Under the pieces are notes generated by a model. That model had not been told where the DNA came from. It worked only from the letters and a program-made list of their open reading frames with translations, and did not search any database. Both the position numbers and the translations under genes were made by a program. 64,000 nt of DNA from positions 1,240,001-1,304,000 of the forward strand of contig NZ_CP062008.1 in assembly GCF_005670685.2 (NCBI RefSeq), given 5' to 3'. This document shows, one piece after another, positions 20,110 to 33,388 of the stretch (position 1 is the stretch's first letter; every line of letters starts with the position of its first letter). The stretch is from Mycolicibacterium mucogenicum DSM 44124 (GTDB taxonomy: Bacteria > Actinomycetota > Actinomycetes > Mycobacteriales > Mycobacteriaceae).

Positions 20110-21396
20110 ATGGCAGCATCGCCCCTTGTGGATCTGACAGCGGTAGGCGACGCCACCGATAGTGGCGTGCCCGCCGAGGCCCCGGAAGTACGTCCGGCGC
20201 CGAGCCGTACCCGGATGATCGTGGTGCTCGGCCTGCTGGTCGCACTGGGCCCGCTGACCATCGACATGTACCTGCCGGCACTGCCCCGGATTGCCTCTGA
20301 GCTGGGGTTGTCGTCGTCGGTCGCGCAGCTGACGCTGACCGGGACGCTGGGCGGCCTGGCCCTCGGCCAGCTGATCGTCGGCCCGCTGTCGGACGCGTTG
20401 GGCCGTCGGCGGCCCCTGGTCGCCGGCATCCTGCTGCACATGGCGGCGTCGCTGCTGTGCCTGTTCGCGCCGAACATCGAGGTGCTGGGCATCGCCCGCG
20501 CGCTGCAGGGTGTGGGCGCCGCCGCGGCTTCTGTGGTGGCCGTCGCCGTCGTGAGTGACCTCTTCGAAGAGTCGGTCGCGGCCGTCGTGATGTCGCGGTT
20601 GATCCTGGTCCTGGGCGTGGCGCCGGTGTTGGCGCCGTCGCTCGGCGCGGCCGTGCTGCTGCGCGGTTCGTGGCACTGGGTTTTCGCCGCGCTCGCCGTC
20701 CTGGGCGGCGCGATCCTGGCGGTGGCGGTGCTGGCCCTGCCCGAGACCCTCGCCGTCGCCGACCGGCGCCCGCTACAACTGCGGGCGATCTTGCGGACGT
20801 ACGTCGAGGTGCTGAGCGATGTCCGCTTCGTGGTGCTGGTCCTCGTCGGTGCCCTCGGCATGTCGGGCCTGTTCGCGTACATCGCCGGTGCCGCCTTCGT
20901 GCTGCAGGGGCGGTACGGCCTCGACCAGCAGTCCTTCGCGCTGGTGTTCGCCGCAGGGGCGATCGCGCTCATCGGCTCCACCCAATTCAACGTCGTACTG
21001 CTGCGCCGGTTCGAGCCGCAGAAGATCGCGCTGGTCGCGCTGATCGCCGCGTCGGTGTTCGGCCTCGTGTTCGTCGCGCTGGCCGCGCTGCACGTGGGCG
21101 GGCTGGCCGGGTTCCTCATCCCGGTATGGGCGATGCTGGCCGCGATGGGCCTCGTGATTCCGAACACACCCGCCGTCGCACTGGCCCGTCACCCCGATGC
21201 CGCCGGTACCGCGGCGGCCGCGCTGGGCGCCGCCCAGTTCGGGCTCGGCGCGGCGGTGGCGCCACTCGTCGGCGCGCTGGGTAACGGTGAGTTGGCGCTC
21301 GCGGGCGTGATGACGACGGGCGTCGTGGTCGCCCTGTTCGCGCTGCTGGCTGTCGGCGACAAGGGTGAGTCGGGACACGAACGTCACCGCCATTAG
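20110..21396 (+). CDS. MFS drug exporter, Bcr/CflA type
   Basis: This 428-residue protein has 12 predicted helices. The first contains LGLLVALGPLTIDMYLPALP, typical of DHA1 Bcr/CflA multidrug exporters. Motif A follows helix 2 (GPLSDALGRRRPL) and motif C-like sequence is in helix 5 (LILVLGVAPVLAPSLGA). It should export small drugs or toxic metabolites by proton antiport. The start is uncertain: ATG 20110 lacks a clear ribosome binding site, and TTG 20068 and a GTG about 18 bases downstream are alternatives. A second, unrelated exporter follows. Confidence 0.85.
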   Translation: MAASPLVDLTAVGDATDSGVPAEAPEVRPAPSRTRMIVVLGLLVALGPLTIDMYLPALPRIASELGLSSSVAQLTLTGTLGGLALGQLIVGPLSDALGRRRPLVAGILLHMAASLLCLFAPNIEVLGIARALQGVGAAAASVVAVAVVSDLFEESVAAVVMSRLILVLGVAPVLAPSLGAAVLLRGSWHWVFAALAVLGGAILAVAVLALPETLAVADRRPLQLRAILRTYVEVLSDVRFVVLVLVGALGMSGLFAYIAGAAFVLQGRYGLDQQSFALVFAAGAIALIGSTQFNVVLLRRFEPQKIALVALIAASVFGLVFVALAALHVGGLAGFLIPVWAMLAAMGLVIPNTPAVALARHPDAAGTAAAALGAAQFGLGAAVAPLVGALGNGELALAGVMTTGVVVALFALLAVGDKGESGHERHRH

Positions 21397-21536
21397 GTCT
21401 GTGGTGGCGGCGCCGAACTGCTGACTTGTTCGGATCCGCGACTGTCCGTAGCGTCGAAGTGGAGACCGGCACATCGGCCGGCCACCAGACTTGATACCCA
21501 CTGCATGCATACGTTGATTTCCGCCGGAGTTCGTCG

Positions 21537-23333
21537 GTGAGCGCTGCGCAAGTGAGTCGGCCGTGGCATGCCCTCTGGGCCATGATGTTCGGCTTCTTCA
21601 TGATCCTGGTGGACTCCACGATCGTCGCTGTCGCCAACGTCGTCATCATGCAGAAGCTCGGCACCGACTACGACGGTGTCATCTGGGTGACCAGTGCCTA
21701 TCTGCTGGCGTATGCGGTACCGCTGCTGGTCGCGGGCCGGCTCGGTGACCGCTTCGGGCCACGCAACCTGTATCTGACGGGCCTGGCGGTGTTCATGCTG
21801 GCGTCGTTGTGGTGCGGCTTGTCCGGCAGCATCGGGATGCTGATCGCCGCGCGCGTCGTACAGGGGCTGGGCGCGGCGCTGCTGACGCCGCAGACCCTGT
21901 CCACGATCACCCGCATCTTCCCGCCCGAACGCCGCGGCGCGGCCATGAGCGTGTGGGGCGCCACGGCCGGGGTGGCGACACTGGTCGGCCCGCTGGCCGG
22001 TGGCGTGCTGGTCGACCATCTCGGCTGGCAGTGGATCTTCTTCGTCAACGTGCCGATCGGCATCGTCGGCCTGGCGCTGGCCTGGGTGCTGGTGCCGCAG
22101 CTGCCGACCGAGCGGCACCGGTTCGACGTCCTCGGCGTGGTGCTGTCGGGTGTCGGCATGTTCGGCATCGTGTTCGGCCTGCAGGAGGGACAGACTCACG
22201 GCTGGGCCTGGTGGATCTGGCTGGTGATCCTCGCCGGCGTGGGCTTCATGGCCGCCTTCGTGTACTGGCAGGCGGTCAACCCGGACGAGCCGCTGATCCC
22301 GCTGACGGTGTTCCACGACAACGACTTCTGCCTGTCCAACGTGGCCGTGGCCACCATCGGCTTCTGCGTCACCGCGATGATCCTGCCGGTGATGTTCCAC
22401 GCCCAGGCCGTCCTCGGTCTGAGCGCGACGGAGTCGGCACTGCTCACCGCGCCCATGGCGGTGGTGTCCGGGATGCTGGCGCCGCTCGTCGGCAAGCTGA
22501 TCGACCGCTACCCGCCGCAACCGATCGTGGGGTCGGGATTCTCGGCGCTGGCGATCGGGCTGACCTGGTTGTCGTTCGGGCTGACTCCCGACACGCCGCT
22601 GTGGCAGCTGACGCTGCCGTTCATCGTCATGGGCATCGGCATGGCGTTCATCTGGTCGCCGCTGGCGGCGACCGCGACCCGCAATCTGCCGCCGCGGCTG
22701 GCCGGCGCCGGGTCCGGCGTTTACAACGCGACGCGGTTGGTCGGCTCGGTGCTGGGCAGCGCCGGCATGGCCGCCTACATGACGTCCCGGATCAGCGCCG
22801 AGATGCCGACCGGCGGCCGTCCCGTTGCCGGCGAAGGCACACCGGTGACGCTGCCGCCGTTCCTGCACGAGCCGTTCGCGACCGCGATGTCGCAGTCGCT
22901 GCTGCTGCCGGCGTTCGTCGCGTTGTTCGGCATCGTCGCCGCGCTGTTCCTGCGGGGCCAGGCGACCGCCGCGCCGTTGGTTCGGCCCCGGACCTCTGTC
23001 CCGGAACCGCCCGAACCCAACTACTTTCCCGATGACGACGACTACGTCGAGTACACCGTCGACCGCGCCGCATTCGACGCCGTGGCTGACTCCGAGCAGT
23101 GGGACCGTTACGCCGTGCCCGCCGAATCTGATGAGGACTACGCGCACTTCGAGTCCGAAGACCCCGACGAGCCGCGCACCTCACCTATTCCGATGCGCGT
23201 CGACCACTGGCACAGTCCGCGTCGCCCGGAGGTCGTGGCGGCTGAAGCGCCTCCGACGCCGCGGCGCGGCCGGCACTATCGGGAAGACGACGAGGCCGAC
23301 GATCCCGGCATCTACGGTTTGCATTCGATGTAG
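21537..23333 (+). CDS. MFS exporter, DHA2 (EmrB/QacA) type, Rv1250-like
   Basis: This 598-residue protein has about 14 membrane helices in residues 10-485. Family motifs are [13 protein letters not shown] in helix 1, [13 protein letters not shown] (motif A) and [28 protein letters not shown]. Position between Rv1249c-like and Rv1251c-like genes matches Rv1250. The final 100 residues form a soluble, strongly acidic tail ([27 protein letters not shown]) not needed for transport. It starts with GTG after a GGAG. Confidence 0.88.
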   Translation: MSAAQVSRPWHALWAMMFGFFMILVDSTIVAVANVVIMQKLGTDYDGVIWVTSAYLLAYAVPLLVAGRLGDRFGPRNLYLTGLAVFMLASLWCGLSGSIGMLIAARVVQGLGAALLTPQTLSTITRIFPPERRGAAMSVWGATAGVATLVGPLAGGVLVDHLGWQWIFFVNVPIGIVGLALAWVLVPQLPTERHRFDVLGVVLSGVGMFGIVFGLQEGQTHGWAWWIWLVILAGVGFMAAFVYWQAVNPDEPLIPLTVFHDNDFCLSNVAVATIGFCVTAMILPVMFHAQAVLGLSATESALLTAPMAVVSGMLAPLVGKLIDRYPPQPIVGSGFSALAIGLTWLSFGLTPDTPLWQLTLPFIVMGIGMAFIWSPLAATATRNLPPRLAGAGSGVYNATRLVGSVLGSAGMAAYMTSRISAEMPTGGRPVAGEGTPVTLPPFLHEPFATAMSQSLLLPAFVALFGIVAALFLRGQATAAPLVRPRTSVPEPPEPNYFPDDDDYVEYTVDRAAFDAVADSEQWDRYAVPAESDEDYAHFESEDPDEPRTSPIPMRVDHWHSPRRPEVVAAEAPPTPRRGRHYREDDEADDPGIYGLHSM

Positions 23334-23427
23334 TGCCGCACGGGTTCGCACCGGCTCGCGAACGTAACCGCAGGGCGATTTCCGGCGACCATTCGCGCCG
23401 TGGCGTTACGGCCGCGACCGGCGGTGC

Positions 23428-24036
23428 TCAGTAGACGCGGCTGCCCTGCGCCGACAGCACGAAACCGTGGGTCTTCCGGTCCTGGCCCCAGGCTTCGCCG
23501 GGATTCTGGATTTCACACGTGAGGGCACCGTCGCCCGCGGTCGCGCACACTTCGTCGTTCTCGTCGACGGCCCCCTTGGCGCCGGGGACGACGATCTTCT
23601 GGCCGGGGGCCAGCTCCCGGTAACTGGCCGGGTCGACGAGCACGCCGCCGTCCTGCGTTTCCTTCTGCTTCACATCTGCCTGGCCGAAACTCGCCACGCT
23701 GCCGGCCGCGACCTCCACCTGGGTGACGCCCGCGGGTACGCCGGGCAGCGTCCCCCAGCACGTGATGCTGGAGTAGTACTGCCACGAGTTCGGCCCGTCG
23801 TACAGCTCGCAGTGCACGCCGCCGGCGGTCTTGAACCGGTGCGACGACCAGCCGTAGTGCTTGGGCCCGGCGTAGTCGCAGACGTTCACCGCGCTGTAGC
23901 CGTCGAACCCGGTGATGACGGCGGGCGCGCGGCTCGGGTCGGTGGTGCCGCAGGCCGGGGCGGCGTGGCTGTCGGGCGCTACTGCGGTGAGCGCGAGCAC
24001 GGGGAGCGTGGCTACAACCAGGGCGTATCGGCGCAC
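23428..24036 (-). CDS. secreted protein of unknown function
   Basis: This 202-residue protein has a signal peptide (MRRYALVVATLPVLALTAVA, cleavage probably after SHA, residue 25). The mature protein has six cysteines: PACGTT, VCDYAG, HCELYD, TCWG, VCATAG and TCEIQ. They suggest three disulfides. No catalytic motif was recognised. The gene converges with the DHA2 exporter and is followed by the FAD oxidase in the same direction with a 33-base gap. Confidence 0.75.
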   Translation of the reverse strand: MRRYALVVATLPVLALTAVAPDSHAAPACGTTDPSRAPAVITGFDGYSAVNVCDYAGPKHYGWSSHRFKTAGGVHCELYDGPNSWQYYSSITCWGTLPGVPAGVTQVEVAAGSVASFGQADVKQKETQDGGVLVDPASYRELAPGQKIVVPGAKGAVDENDEVCATAGDGALTCEIQNPGEAWGQDRKTHGFVLSAQGSRVY

Positions 24037-24069
24037 GATATTGACGCTACCGGAGCCTCTGGAACCGGA

Positions 24070-25422
24070 TCAGCGGAACAGCACCGCGGGATTGAGGTAC
24101 CCCGTCGGGTCGAACGCCGCCTTCACCGTGCGCATGGCTGCGACGTCGGCGTCGGTGCGTGACATGGTCAGGTAGTCGCGCTTGCGGGAGCCGACGCCGT
24201 GTTCGGAGCTGACGTTGCCTCCGCATTCGGCGATCAGATTCATCATCGCGGTGTAGAGGGCGCGTTCGCTTTCGCCGGAGACGTTGCAGCGCACCAGGTT
24301 CAGATGCAGGTTGCCCTCGCCGATGTGACCGAACAGCACGGGAATGGCCTCGGGCGCGTGCTCGGCGGTCACTGCGGCCGCGGCATCAGCGAACCGTGCC
24401 ACGTCTGAAAGTGGCAGCGACACATCGAATTTCAGTGGTGGGCCGTACCAGCCCAGCACCTCGCCGATCGATTCGCGAACCTGCCACAGCCGCTGGCTGG
24501 CGCCGGCATCGACGCCTACCGCGGGTTCGCCCGTCAGCTCGGCGTCGGCCAACACGTCGGCCAGCAGGTCGGTTTGGTCTGCCTCGCCGGCCATTTCGAC
24601 CAGCAGCTGCCACGCGCCGCTGACGGCCGCGTGCACGCCGAGGTGCTCCGCGGTCAGGGCGCTGGCGCGCGCGTCGACCAGTTCCAGTGCCGCGATGCCG
24701 TCGGTGTCCCGGAGCCGTCGCCCGGTGGCGATCAAGGCGTCGAGGTCGTCGAACCCGGCCACCGCGGTCACCCGATGCGGCGGTACGGGGTGCAGCCGTA
24801 GGTCCACGCCGGTGATGACCCCGAGCGTGCCCTCGGCGCCGACGAACAACGAGGTCAGGTCGTAACCGGTGTTGTCGCTACGCACTTGGCTGTGCCGCCG
24901 CACCACCGTGCCGTCGGGCAACGCCACCTCGAGGCCCAGAATCTGTTCGCGCATGTTGCCGTAGCGCACCGTCCGCAGGCCGCCGGCGTTGGTCGACGCC
25001 ATGCCGCCGACGGTCGCCGAATCACGGGACGCGAGGTCGACGCCGAACACCAGCCCCGCGGCGGCGGCGGCGTGCTGCACGGCGGCGCAGGTCGCTCCGG
25101 CCCCGGCTCGGACCCGGCGCTCCGCGGTGTCCACGGCGTCGATGGCCGACAGCCGTTCGGTGGACAGCAGGATGTCGTCGTGCTCGGGGACGGTGCCTGC
25201 CACCAGTGACGTCCGGCCGCCCTGCACCGTGACGCAGGCGCCGGCGTCGCGGCACGCGCGCAGTACTGCCGCGACCTCGGTCTCGCTGCCCGGGCGGACC
25301 AGCGCCTGGGCGTGGCCGCGGTAGCGGCCGGTCTGGTCGACGACGCGTCCGGCGAGGACATCGGGATCGGTGGTGACGTACCCGGCGCCGACGATGGATG
25401 CGAGCTGATCCAAGAGAGTCAT
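24070..25422 (-). CDS. FAD-linked oxidase of the GlcD/D-lactate dehydrogenase type
   Basis: This 450-residue protein has an N-terminal FAD-binding PCMH domain (about 35-210: VTVQGGRTSLVAG, SATVGGMASTNAGGLRTVRYG, LFVGAEGTLGVIT) and a C-terminal FAD-oxidase domain with FGHIGEGNLHLNL and ECGGNVSSEHGVGSRKRDYL. Such enzymes oxidise 2-hydroxy acids (glycolate, D-lactate, D-2-hydroxyglutarate). Its ATG overlaps the stop of the preceding membrane protein gene (ATGA), making it the third gene of a coupled set. A second family member is encoded at 47442-48806. Confidence 0.9.
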   Translation of the reverse strand: MTLLDQLASIVGAGYVTTDPDVLAGRVVDQTGRYRGHAQALVRPGSETEVAAVLRACRDAGACVTVQGGRTSLVAGTVPEHDDILLSTERLSAIDAVDTAERRVRAGAGATCAAVQHAAAAAGLVFGVDLASRDSATVGGMASTNAGGLRTVRYGNMREQILGLEVALPDGTVVRRHSQVRSDNTGYDLTSLFVGAEGTLGVITGVDLRLHPVPPHRVTAVAGFDDLDALIATGRRLRDTDGIAALELVDARASALTAEHLGVHAAVSGAWQLLVEMAGEADQTDLLADVLADAELTGEPAVGVDAGASQRLWQVRESIGEVLGWYGPPLKFDVSLPLSDVARFADAAAAVTAEHAPEAIPVLFGHIGEGNLHLNLVRCNVSGESERALYTAMMNLIAECGGNVSSEHGVGSRKRDYLTMSRTDADVAAMRTVKAAFDPTGYLNPAVLFR

Positions 25423-25934
25423 GGCCGTGAGACCGCCTGTTGACGGGCAATCTGGCCGGCGGCGTATGCGACCGCCGGTGGCGGGACGAGTGGCGCCGGG
25501 ATGCCGATGCGGCCGGTCTTGGTCTGGAGGGTCACCAGCTCGGCGGAGGGCCGGATCGCGGTGACGGTGCCCCAGTCGAACGTCAGCGTGCCGGTCGGGC
25601 TGGCCAGCATGAACCCGTGATCGTTGAATCCTGTCGCCCACTGTGCGCCGGGAAACATGGTGCGGCCCAGCGCCCGATGGCTGCTGAACCAGGTGAGCGC
25701 CACGATCACGCCGACCAGGAGCGGCAACAAGAAGATCGCAATTCCGATGCCGGCTCCGATGGACGACGCGCGGCTCGCGGTGAACCCGACAACGACGACG
25801 ATGATCAACCACAGCTGCCACCGGGTCAGGGCTTGCCGGGTGGAGAGCCACGTGAAATGCCCACGATCGGACGGCCCCGCGGTCCAGACGTGGTGAACGG
25901 GTGGCACTGGTATCCCCGGCGGCGGCATGGTCAT
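25419..25934 (-). CDS. two-helix membrane protein, YcxB-like C-terminal domain
   Basis: This 171-residue protein has two membrane helices (about 40-58 and 63-84) after a Pro-rich start. The C-terminal domain (about 88-155: FNDHGFMLASPTGTLTFDWGTVTAIRPSAELVTLQTKTGRIGIP) resembles the YcxB/PH-like domain found behind such helices in small bacterial membrane proteins. It overlaps the upstream nuclease gene (ATGA at 25931) and the downstream FAD oxidase (ATGA at 25419). The function is unknown. Confidence 0.8.
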   Translation of the reverse strand: MTMPPPGIPVPPVHHVWTAGPSDRGHFTWLSTRQALTRWQLWLIIVVVVGFTASRASSIGAGIGIAIFLLPLLVGVIVALTWFSSHRALGRTMFPGAQWATGFNDHGFMLASPTGTLTFDWGTVTAIRPSAELVTLQTKTGRIGIPAPLVPPPAVAYAAGQIARQQAVSRP

Positions 25935-28900
25935 GCGGTCACCGACAGGAACGCGCCGAGTTCGATCATCCCGTCCGGCGTCGAGGGGAGATAGTCGGTC
26001 AACAGCGCCGAACGCACCACGTAGGCGGCGTATTTGGCGCGGCTGATCGCCACGTTGAGGCGGTTGCGATTGAGCAGGAAGCCCATGCCGCGGGGTACTT
26101 CGGCGATGGACGACGCCGTCATCGAGACGAACACCACGGGCGCTTGCCGCCCCTGGAACTTGTCGACGGTGCCCACCTGGACGTCGCCGTAGCCCGACGC
26201 GTCCATCCGCTCGCGCAGCAGTACCACCTGCGCGTTGTACGGTGCCACGATCAGGACATCCTCGGGACCAAGGGTTTTCGTGCCGTCCTCGTCGGTCCAC
26301 TGCCTGCCCACCAGGCCGCCGATGGCGGCGATGATCGCCTCGGCCTCCTCGGGGCTGTCGGTCGCATTGCCCTCGTGCTCGACGGTCATCAGGTGCACAC
26401 CTGGCTCGATACCAGCCAATCGCCGTGCGCCGCTGACGCTTTCGGCCGCCAGTAGCCGGTTGTCGTAAGACAGCGCCGACACCGGGGCGCACACCGCCGG
26501 GTGCATCCGGTACGACACGTCGAGGAAATAGCCGCGTTCGGCGGGCAGGGTATGACTGCCCTCGACGAGCCAGCTCAGGGCCGACTCGTCGACCGGCTCG
26601 GGGTGGGTGCCTTGGCTGACCTGCGGCAGCTGCTGCGGGTCACCGAGCAGCAGCAGATTGCTCGCCGCCGGTGCGACGGCGATGGTGTTGGCCAGGCTGA
26701 ATTGACCGGCCTCCTCGATGACGAGCAGATCCAGGCTGCCGCGCGGGACACGGCCGTCGTTGGCGAAATCCCAAGCGGTGCCGCCGATCACGCAGCCGTT
26801 GCTGTCCTCGATGAAGCGCGCGTACTGGTTGTCCGGCACGTCGGTGAACGGCGCGTCCTCGGGCGCACGCTTCTTGCCGACGAACCGGCCGTCGACGCCG
26901 GCCTTGACCACACTGCTGAGCACGTTCTCCACGACGGCGTGAGCCTGCGCCACCACACCGATGCGCCAGTGGTCGCGGTTGACGAGGTCAGCGATGACCT
27001 TCGAGGCGGTGTAGGTCTTTCCGGTACCCGGCGGGCCGTGCACCGCAAGGTACGACGAATCCAAATCCCGCAGGGCCGCAACGATATCCCGCGTCGTGTC
27101 GCCGGTGCGGGGGAGCGGGCCGGTGGACAGCGTGCGCGGGGCGGACCGCAGCAGGATGTCGAGCGCCGCGTGGGGCGGCAACGACGGCAACCCGGCAGCG
27201 AGCTCGGCAGCCGTCGTCTCGATCGAGGTCCGCAGCGGTTTGGTGTTCGGCGGCGGCCCCGGCGTCAGGGCGAAGGGCAGCTGGCCGAACTCATCGCCGT
27301 CCTTGCCGGTCCGGTGCACGATGAGCACCTCGGTGCCGTCCTCGTTGCAGTCCACCACCGTGGCGGTACCGGCAGCGCGGACATCGGGATCGTCGGAAAG
27401 TCCTGCCGGAGAGGGTGGTTCGTAGAGCGCGAAAACCTCGGCGCCGGGCCGGATCGAGCCGGCGGCGATCTCGCCGCGCAGCAAAACCTGGCGCTGCGGC
27501 TTGCGGGCCTTGGGTGGGATGTTCCAGTCGACGGCGACGTGCGGGGTTGCCGTCGACACGAAAACGTCTGTGCTGTCGGCCCATTCGTCGACCGGGTTGT
27601 TGATCCGGTCGAAATGCTCCCACCAGAACGGCTTTTCCTCGCGCTGGTGGTACCCGCGGGCGGCCGCGACCATGGCGACGGCCTGCTGCGTGTCCGAGCG
27701 TGCCGTGGTGCCGTCGCCCGCGTACTTCGCCAGCGCGCGCTGGGTGGCATCGTCGGCCGGCGCGGCCGTCTCCGGTTGCGTGGGGCCGCCGACCGCCGGT
27801 CCGCGCGGCGCGATGCCCTCGGCCCATGCCACCCCGAGCAGCCACTCGCGCAGCCGCAGCGTGGAGCGGCAGTCGTAGTGGTTGTAGTCCTCGATCTCCT
27901 TGAGGACCGTCGCGGCTTCCTCGTGCTCGCCGGCCGCTGCGAGTTCGGTGTACCGCGCGTACTGCGTGATGGAGTCGGTGGCCTTGGTGACCTCGCCGAC
28001 ACGCAGCTCGCCGCCCATGTACAGCGGCTCCAGGTACTTGATGCTGTAGCTCTCGGTCCCGACCCGAATGCTCTTGCGCACCAACGGCAGCAGGTCGACC
28101 AGCACACCGCTGCGCAGCAGCTCGTCCACCTCGGCCTCGCCGACGCCGTAGCGCCCGGACAGCCGCAGCAGCGTGCTCTTCTCGTAGGCCGCGTAGTGGT
28201 AGATGTGCATGTTCGGGTACCGCTTGCGCTGCTTGCGAACCAGCGCCAGGAAATCGATGAGCGCCTGCCGTTCACTGGTCCGGTCATGCGCCCACAGCGG
28301 GTGGAACTGCCCCGTCGCGGTCAGGGTGCCCCACAGATACTCCAGGCCCCAGTCCCGGCCGTTCTCGGTCCACAGCGGGTCGCCCTCGTAGTCGAAGAAC
28401 AGGTCGCCGCGGTCGGGTTCGGGCAGCCCCGTGAGCGGCTGTGCGTCGATGACCTCGAACTGCGGCTTGTCGTCGACCGGGGGAGCGACCTGCAGCCGCG
28501 CCTGCCCGACGAGATTCGCCACGATGCGCGACGACAGCCCCGGCACCGCGCCGCTGTGCTCGGCCAGCTGGTGCATGGTGGTGATCCCGGCGTCGAGCAG
28601 CCGGGCTCGTTGGCTGACCCGCATGCCGGCCACCAGCAGCAGGTCATCGCGCTCCCGGACCTCGACTTCGCAGTCTTCGCACTGGTGGCAGGCGCGCAGC
28701 GTCGGCGTCTCCCAGGACACCTGCGCTCCGCCGGCCCGGTGTTCGTCGAGCAGACGCTGCAGCGCCGCGCGCCGCGGCAGGTATACCGGAAGCAGTTCGG
28801 CCACCGGATAACTGGCGATGGTGCCGTCGCCGAGCACCAGGTCGACCTCGGGCGCCACCGGTATGCCGGCCTGGTCCAGCGCGTCGGCGTAGGCCGCCAA

Positions 28901-29350
28901 TTGCAGGAGCGCCTCGACTTTCACCGACCGGGCCAGCTTCGTGTCGCGCAGGCGGTAGCGGCCGTCCTCGAGGATCAGGAAGTCGGCGAAACCCAGGAAG
29001 CGGCCGTCGAACATCGCGGCCTGGTAGATGACCGGCGCTCGGCGGTCGACGGCCGCGCGGGTGGCTTCGGCCGCGGCCAGCAGCCCGGCCACGGTGTAGG
29101 GCCGCGGCCGGCCGATCATCGTGACGTTGTCCCCGGATGTCTCCCGCAGCTGCTCCAGATGCCGCTGCTCATGGGCGTCGCCCAATTCGGCGGTGCGGGC
29201 CAGCAGGTCGTCGTCGACGACGGCCTTCGGTCCCCAGCCCAGCAGCCCGTCGAACCGGCGCAGCAGCGCGTACTCGCAGCGCGCCGCAGCCGCGAGATCC
29301 GATGCGCTGTATATGACCGGCGCAGCGTGATCGGTCGGACTGAGGAACAC
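25931..29350 (-). CDS. TM0106-type RecB-like nuclease fused to superfamily 1 helicase (Rv1251c-like)
   Basis: This protein of 1139 residues has the same length I recall for Rv1251c. The N-terminal part has a RecB-type nuclease motif ([27 protein letters not shown]). A cysteine cluster ([11 protein letters not shown]) follows, then an RNase H-like exonuclease segment ([13 protein letters not shown]). The C-terminal half is a Upf1/Dna2-like helicase: Walker [17 protein letters not shown], Walker [13 protein letters not shown], motif [15 protein letters not shown], and motifs [21 protein letters not shown] and [15 protein letters not shown] role in DNA or RNA processing is expected. It starts with GTG and leads a three-gene coupled operon. 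Confidence 0.9.
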   Translation of the reverse strand: MFLSPTDHAAPVIYSASDLAAAARCEYALLRRFDGLLGWGPKAVVDDDLLARTAELGDAHEQRHLEQLRETSGDNVTMIGRPRPYTVAGLLAAAEATRAAVDRRAPVIYQAAMFDGRFLGFADFLILEDGRYRLRDTKLARSVKVEALLQLAAYADALDQAGIPVAPEVDLVLGDGTIASYPVAELLPVYLPRRAALQRLLDEHRAGGAQVSWETPTLRACHQCEDCEVEVRERDDLLLVAGMRVSQRARLLDAGITTMHQLAEHSGAVPGLSSRIVANLVGQARLQVAPPVDDKPQFEVIDAQPLTGLPEPDRGDLFFDYEGDPLWTENGRDWGLEYLWGTLTATGQFHPLWAHDRTSERQALIDFLALVRKQRKRYPNMHIYHYAAYEKSTLLRLSGRYGVGEAEVDELLRSGVLVDLLPLVRKSIRVGTESYSIKYLEPLYMGGELRVGEVTKATDSITQYARYTELAAAGEHEEAATVLKEIEDYNHYDCRSTLRLREWLLGVAWAEGIAPRGPAVGGPTQPETAAPADDATQRALAKYAGDGTTARSDTQQAVAMVAAARGYHQREEKPFWWEHFDRINNPVDEWADSTDVFVSTATPHVAVDWNIPPKARKPQRQVLLRGEIAAGSIRPGAEVFALYEPPSPAGLSDDPDVRAAGTATVVDCNEDGTEVLIVHRTGKDGDEFGQLPFALTPGPPPNTKPLRTSIETTAAELAAGLPSLPPHAALDILLRSAPRTLSTGPLPRTGDTTRDIVAALRDLDSSYLAVHGPPGTGKTYTASKVIADLVNRDHWRIGVVAQAHAVVENVLSSVVKAGVDGRFVGKKRAPEDAPFTDVPDNQYARFIEDSNGCVIGGTAWDFANDGRVPRGSLDLLVIEEAGQFSLANTIAVAPAASNLLLLGDPQQLPQVSQGTHPEPVDESALSWLVEGSHTLPAERGYFLDVSYRMHPAVCAPVSALSYDNRLLAAESVSGARRLAGIEPGVHLMTVEHEGNATDSPEEAEAIIAAIGGLVGRQWTDEDGTKTLGPEDVLIVAPYNAQVVLLRERMDASGYGDVQVGTVDKFQGRQAPVVFVSMTASSIAEVPRGMGFLLNRNRLNVAISRAKYAAYVVRSALLTDYLPSTPDGMIELGAFLSVTA

Positions 29351-29400
29351 GTCGCCACCATATGGCAGCCCGCCGACAGACCGGGGTTACCTTGGCTGGA

Positions 29401-29742
29401 GTGAGCAGGATTTTCACCACGAGCGTCGCGTCGGTCTATCCCCACTACGTGAACAAGGTGGAGAAGAAGGGCCGCACGACCGCCGAACTCGATCAGGTCA
29501 TCTGCTGGCTGACCGGCTTCGACCCGGCCACCCTGGCCGAGCACCTGAAAGCGGAGACGACCTTCGAGGACTTCTTTGCCGCCGCGACGCTGAATCCGAA
29601 TGCCACCCTGATCACCGGCTTGGTGTGCGGTGTCCGCGTCGAGAACGTCGAGGACCCGTTGATGCAGAAGATCCGCTACCTCGACAAGCTGGTCGACGAG
29701 CTGGCCAAGGGCAAGGCCATGGAGAAGGTGCTCCGCAGCTAG
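29401..29742 (+). CDS. DUF2200-family protein
   Basis: This small soluble protein of 113 residues starts at GTG 29401 ([26 protein letters not shown]), which matches the usual DUF2200 N-terminus; a longer reading from 29362 is less likely. The domain covers the whole length, including the ICWLTGFD and [30 protein letters not shown] segments. No function is known. It is divergent from the nuclease/helicase gene. Its stop shares CTAG 29739-29742 with lprE. Confidence 0.85.
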   Translation: MSRIFTTSVASVYPHYVNKVEKKGRTTAELDQVICWLTGFDPATLAEHLKAETTFEDFFAAATLNPNATLITGLVCGVRVENVEDPLMQKIRYLDKLVDELAKGKAMEKVLRS

Positions 29743-30302
29743 TGCGTGTTGCCGATCAGCTCGACGCCGTTGCCGTTCCAGTGGAACCGCACGATGCTCT
29801 TGAGCCCGCTGGCCGGGTTGGTGTAGCTCAGGGCGACGGTGTCGCCGGTGGTCTGGGCCAGGTCGATGCCGTTGAACCCATAGGTGTCGGGCACGCCGGT
29901 CGGGATCAACTGGCCCAGGTGGAACATCACGGCGCGGGTGTTCGGCTGTTCGGCGTTGGTGTTCGCTTTCACAATCACCACCGACAGTGGCGCGCACTGG
30001 TTGTAGTTCCCGGCCAGCGGTTCGGGGCTCCAGCCCTGCTTGCTGCGGGGATCGGCCGGCAGCGTCGACACCGCTTTCGCGATATCGGGCGCCGTGAGAC
30101 TGACGGCACAGGGGTCCGCCGGGGCCGCGCTGGTCTTCGGACCTGCGACGACGGTCGGCGCGGCGGGTTTCTTGGTGGCGGCCGGCGCGGTCGGCTCGGG
30201 GGTCTTGGAGGCGGTGGAGTCGCCCGACCCACAGGCGGACAGGCTTGCCGCCGCGAGTGCGGCCACCGCGATCGTCATCAGTTTCGGTTCGGCGCAGCGC
30301 AC
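29739..30302 (-). CDS. lprE: LprE lipoprotein (LppP/LprE family)
   Basis: This protein of 187 residues has a lipobox LSAC (Cys about residue 24) and a Thr/Ala/Pro-rich linker ([18 protein letters not shown]). The globular LppP/LprE domain has conserved cysteines in [12 protein letters not shown] and NQCAPLSVV, a likely disulfide pair. Position between the DUF2200 gene and deaD matches Rv1252c. The GTG at 30302 is used; an ATG eight codons later is an alternative. The function is unknown. Confidence 0.85.
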   Translation of the reverse strand: MRCAEPKLMTIAVAALAAASLSACGSGDSTASKTPEPTAPAATKKPAAPTVVAGPKTSAAPADPCAVSLTAPDIAKAVSTLPADPRSKQGWSPEPLAGNYNQCAPLSVVIVKANTNAEQPNTRAVMFHLGQLIPTGVPDTYGFNGIDLAQTTGDTVALSYTNPASGLKSIVRFHWNGNGVELIGNTH

Positions 30303-30389
30303 CCGGCCACCCTATAAGGCGGACCAGGGGGAGTCCGGTCAGCCATGCTGGGCGTACCTGGCCTGATAACCCTCTAGACTCCTTGCATA

Positions 30390-32287
<1,898 letters not shown>

Positions 32288-32291
<4 letters not shown>

Positions 32292-33388
32292 CCCGGGTCG
32301 ACTCACTTACCGGGGTCCGTGCGGTTGCCGCACTGCTCGTTGTACTGACCCACGCCGCATTCACGACGGGTAAGTACACCCAGGACTACGTCGGGCTGAT
32401 GTACTCGCGCGCCGAGATCGGCGTACCGATCTTCTTCGTGCTGTCGGGCTTCCTGCTGTTCACCCCGTGGGTCAAGGCGCTGGCTCGTGCCGACGCCGAA
32501 AAGCCTTACGACGCACCGTCGGTGCGGCGCTACGCCTGGCACCGGGTACGACGGATCATGCCCGCCTACGTGGTGACGGTGCTGGGGGCCTACGCGCTGT
32601 ATCACTTCCGGACAGCCGGCCCCAACCCCGGACACACCTGGCTGGGGCTGCTCCGCAACCTCACGCTGACGCAGATCTACACCGACAACTACCTGTTCTC
32701 CTGGCTGCATCAGGGCCTCACCCAGATGTGGAGCCTGGCGGTGGAAGTTGCTTTCTACGTTGCCCTTCCGGTGCTGGCCTACCTGCTGATGGTGGTGCTG
32801 TGCCGGCGGCAGTGGCGGCCGGGCCGGCTGCTGGGTGCGCTGGCGGCGCTGGCCGCATCGAGCCTGGCGTGGCTGACGCTGGTGCACACCACCGATTTTC
32901 TGCCCGACGGTGCCCGGCTGTGGTTGCCGACCTACCTGATCTGGTTCGTCGGCGGGATGCTGCTCTCGGTGTTGTCCGTGATGGGTGTGCGGGCCTACGG
33001 ATTCCTGTGCATCCCACTGGCATTGGTCTGCTACCTCATCGCGTCGACGCCCATCGCCGGCGCTCCGACGACCTCGCCCGCGACACTGCCGCAGAGCCTG
33101 TGGAAGGCGGTGCTCTACGCCGCCATCGCCACACTGGTCGTCGCGCCGCTGGGGTTGGGGAACCGCGGTTGGTACGCGCGGCTGCTTGGGAGCCGGCCGA
33201 TGGTCTTCCTCGGCGAGATCTCCTACGAGATCTTCCTGGTGCACCTGGTCATCATGGAACTGGTCATGGTCGAGGTGATGCACCAGCACATCTGGACCGG
33301 ATCGACCTTCGCGTTGTTCACCTGGACGATGCTGTTCACCATTCCGGCGTCGTGGCTACTGCACCGCTTCACGCGGGTCCGGAACTAG
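32288..33388 (+). CDS. membrane acyltransferase, acyltransferase-3 family (Rv1254-like)
   Basis: This 366-residue protein has about ten membrane helices. The N-terminus RVDSLTGVRAVAALLVVLTHAAF carries the conserved His of the acyltransferase-3 family, and FFVLSGFLLF follows. Such enzymes O-acylate sugars, glycolipids or antibiotics at the membrane; the acceptor here is unknown. The GTG start overlaps the deaD stop by four bases. The stop TAG is in CTAG 33385-33388, shared with the DUF5685 gene. Confidence 0.88.
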
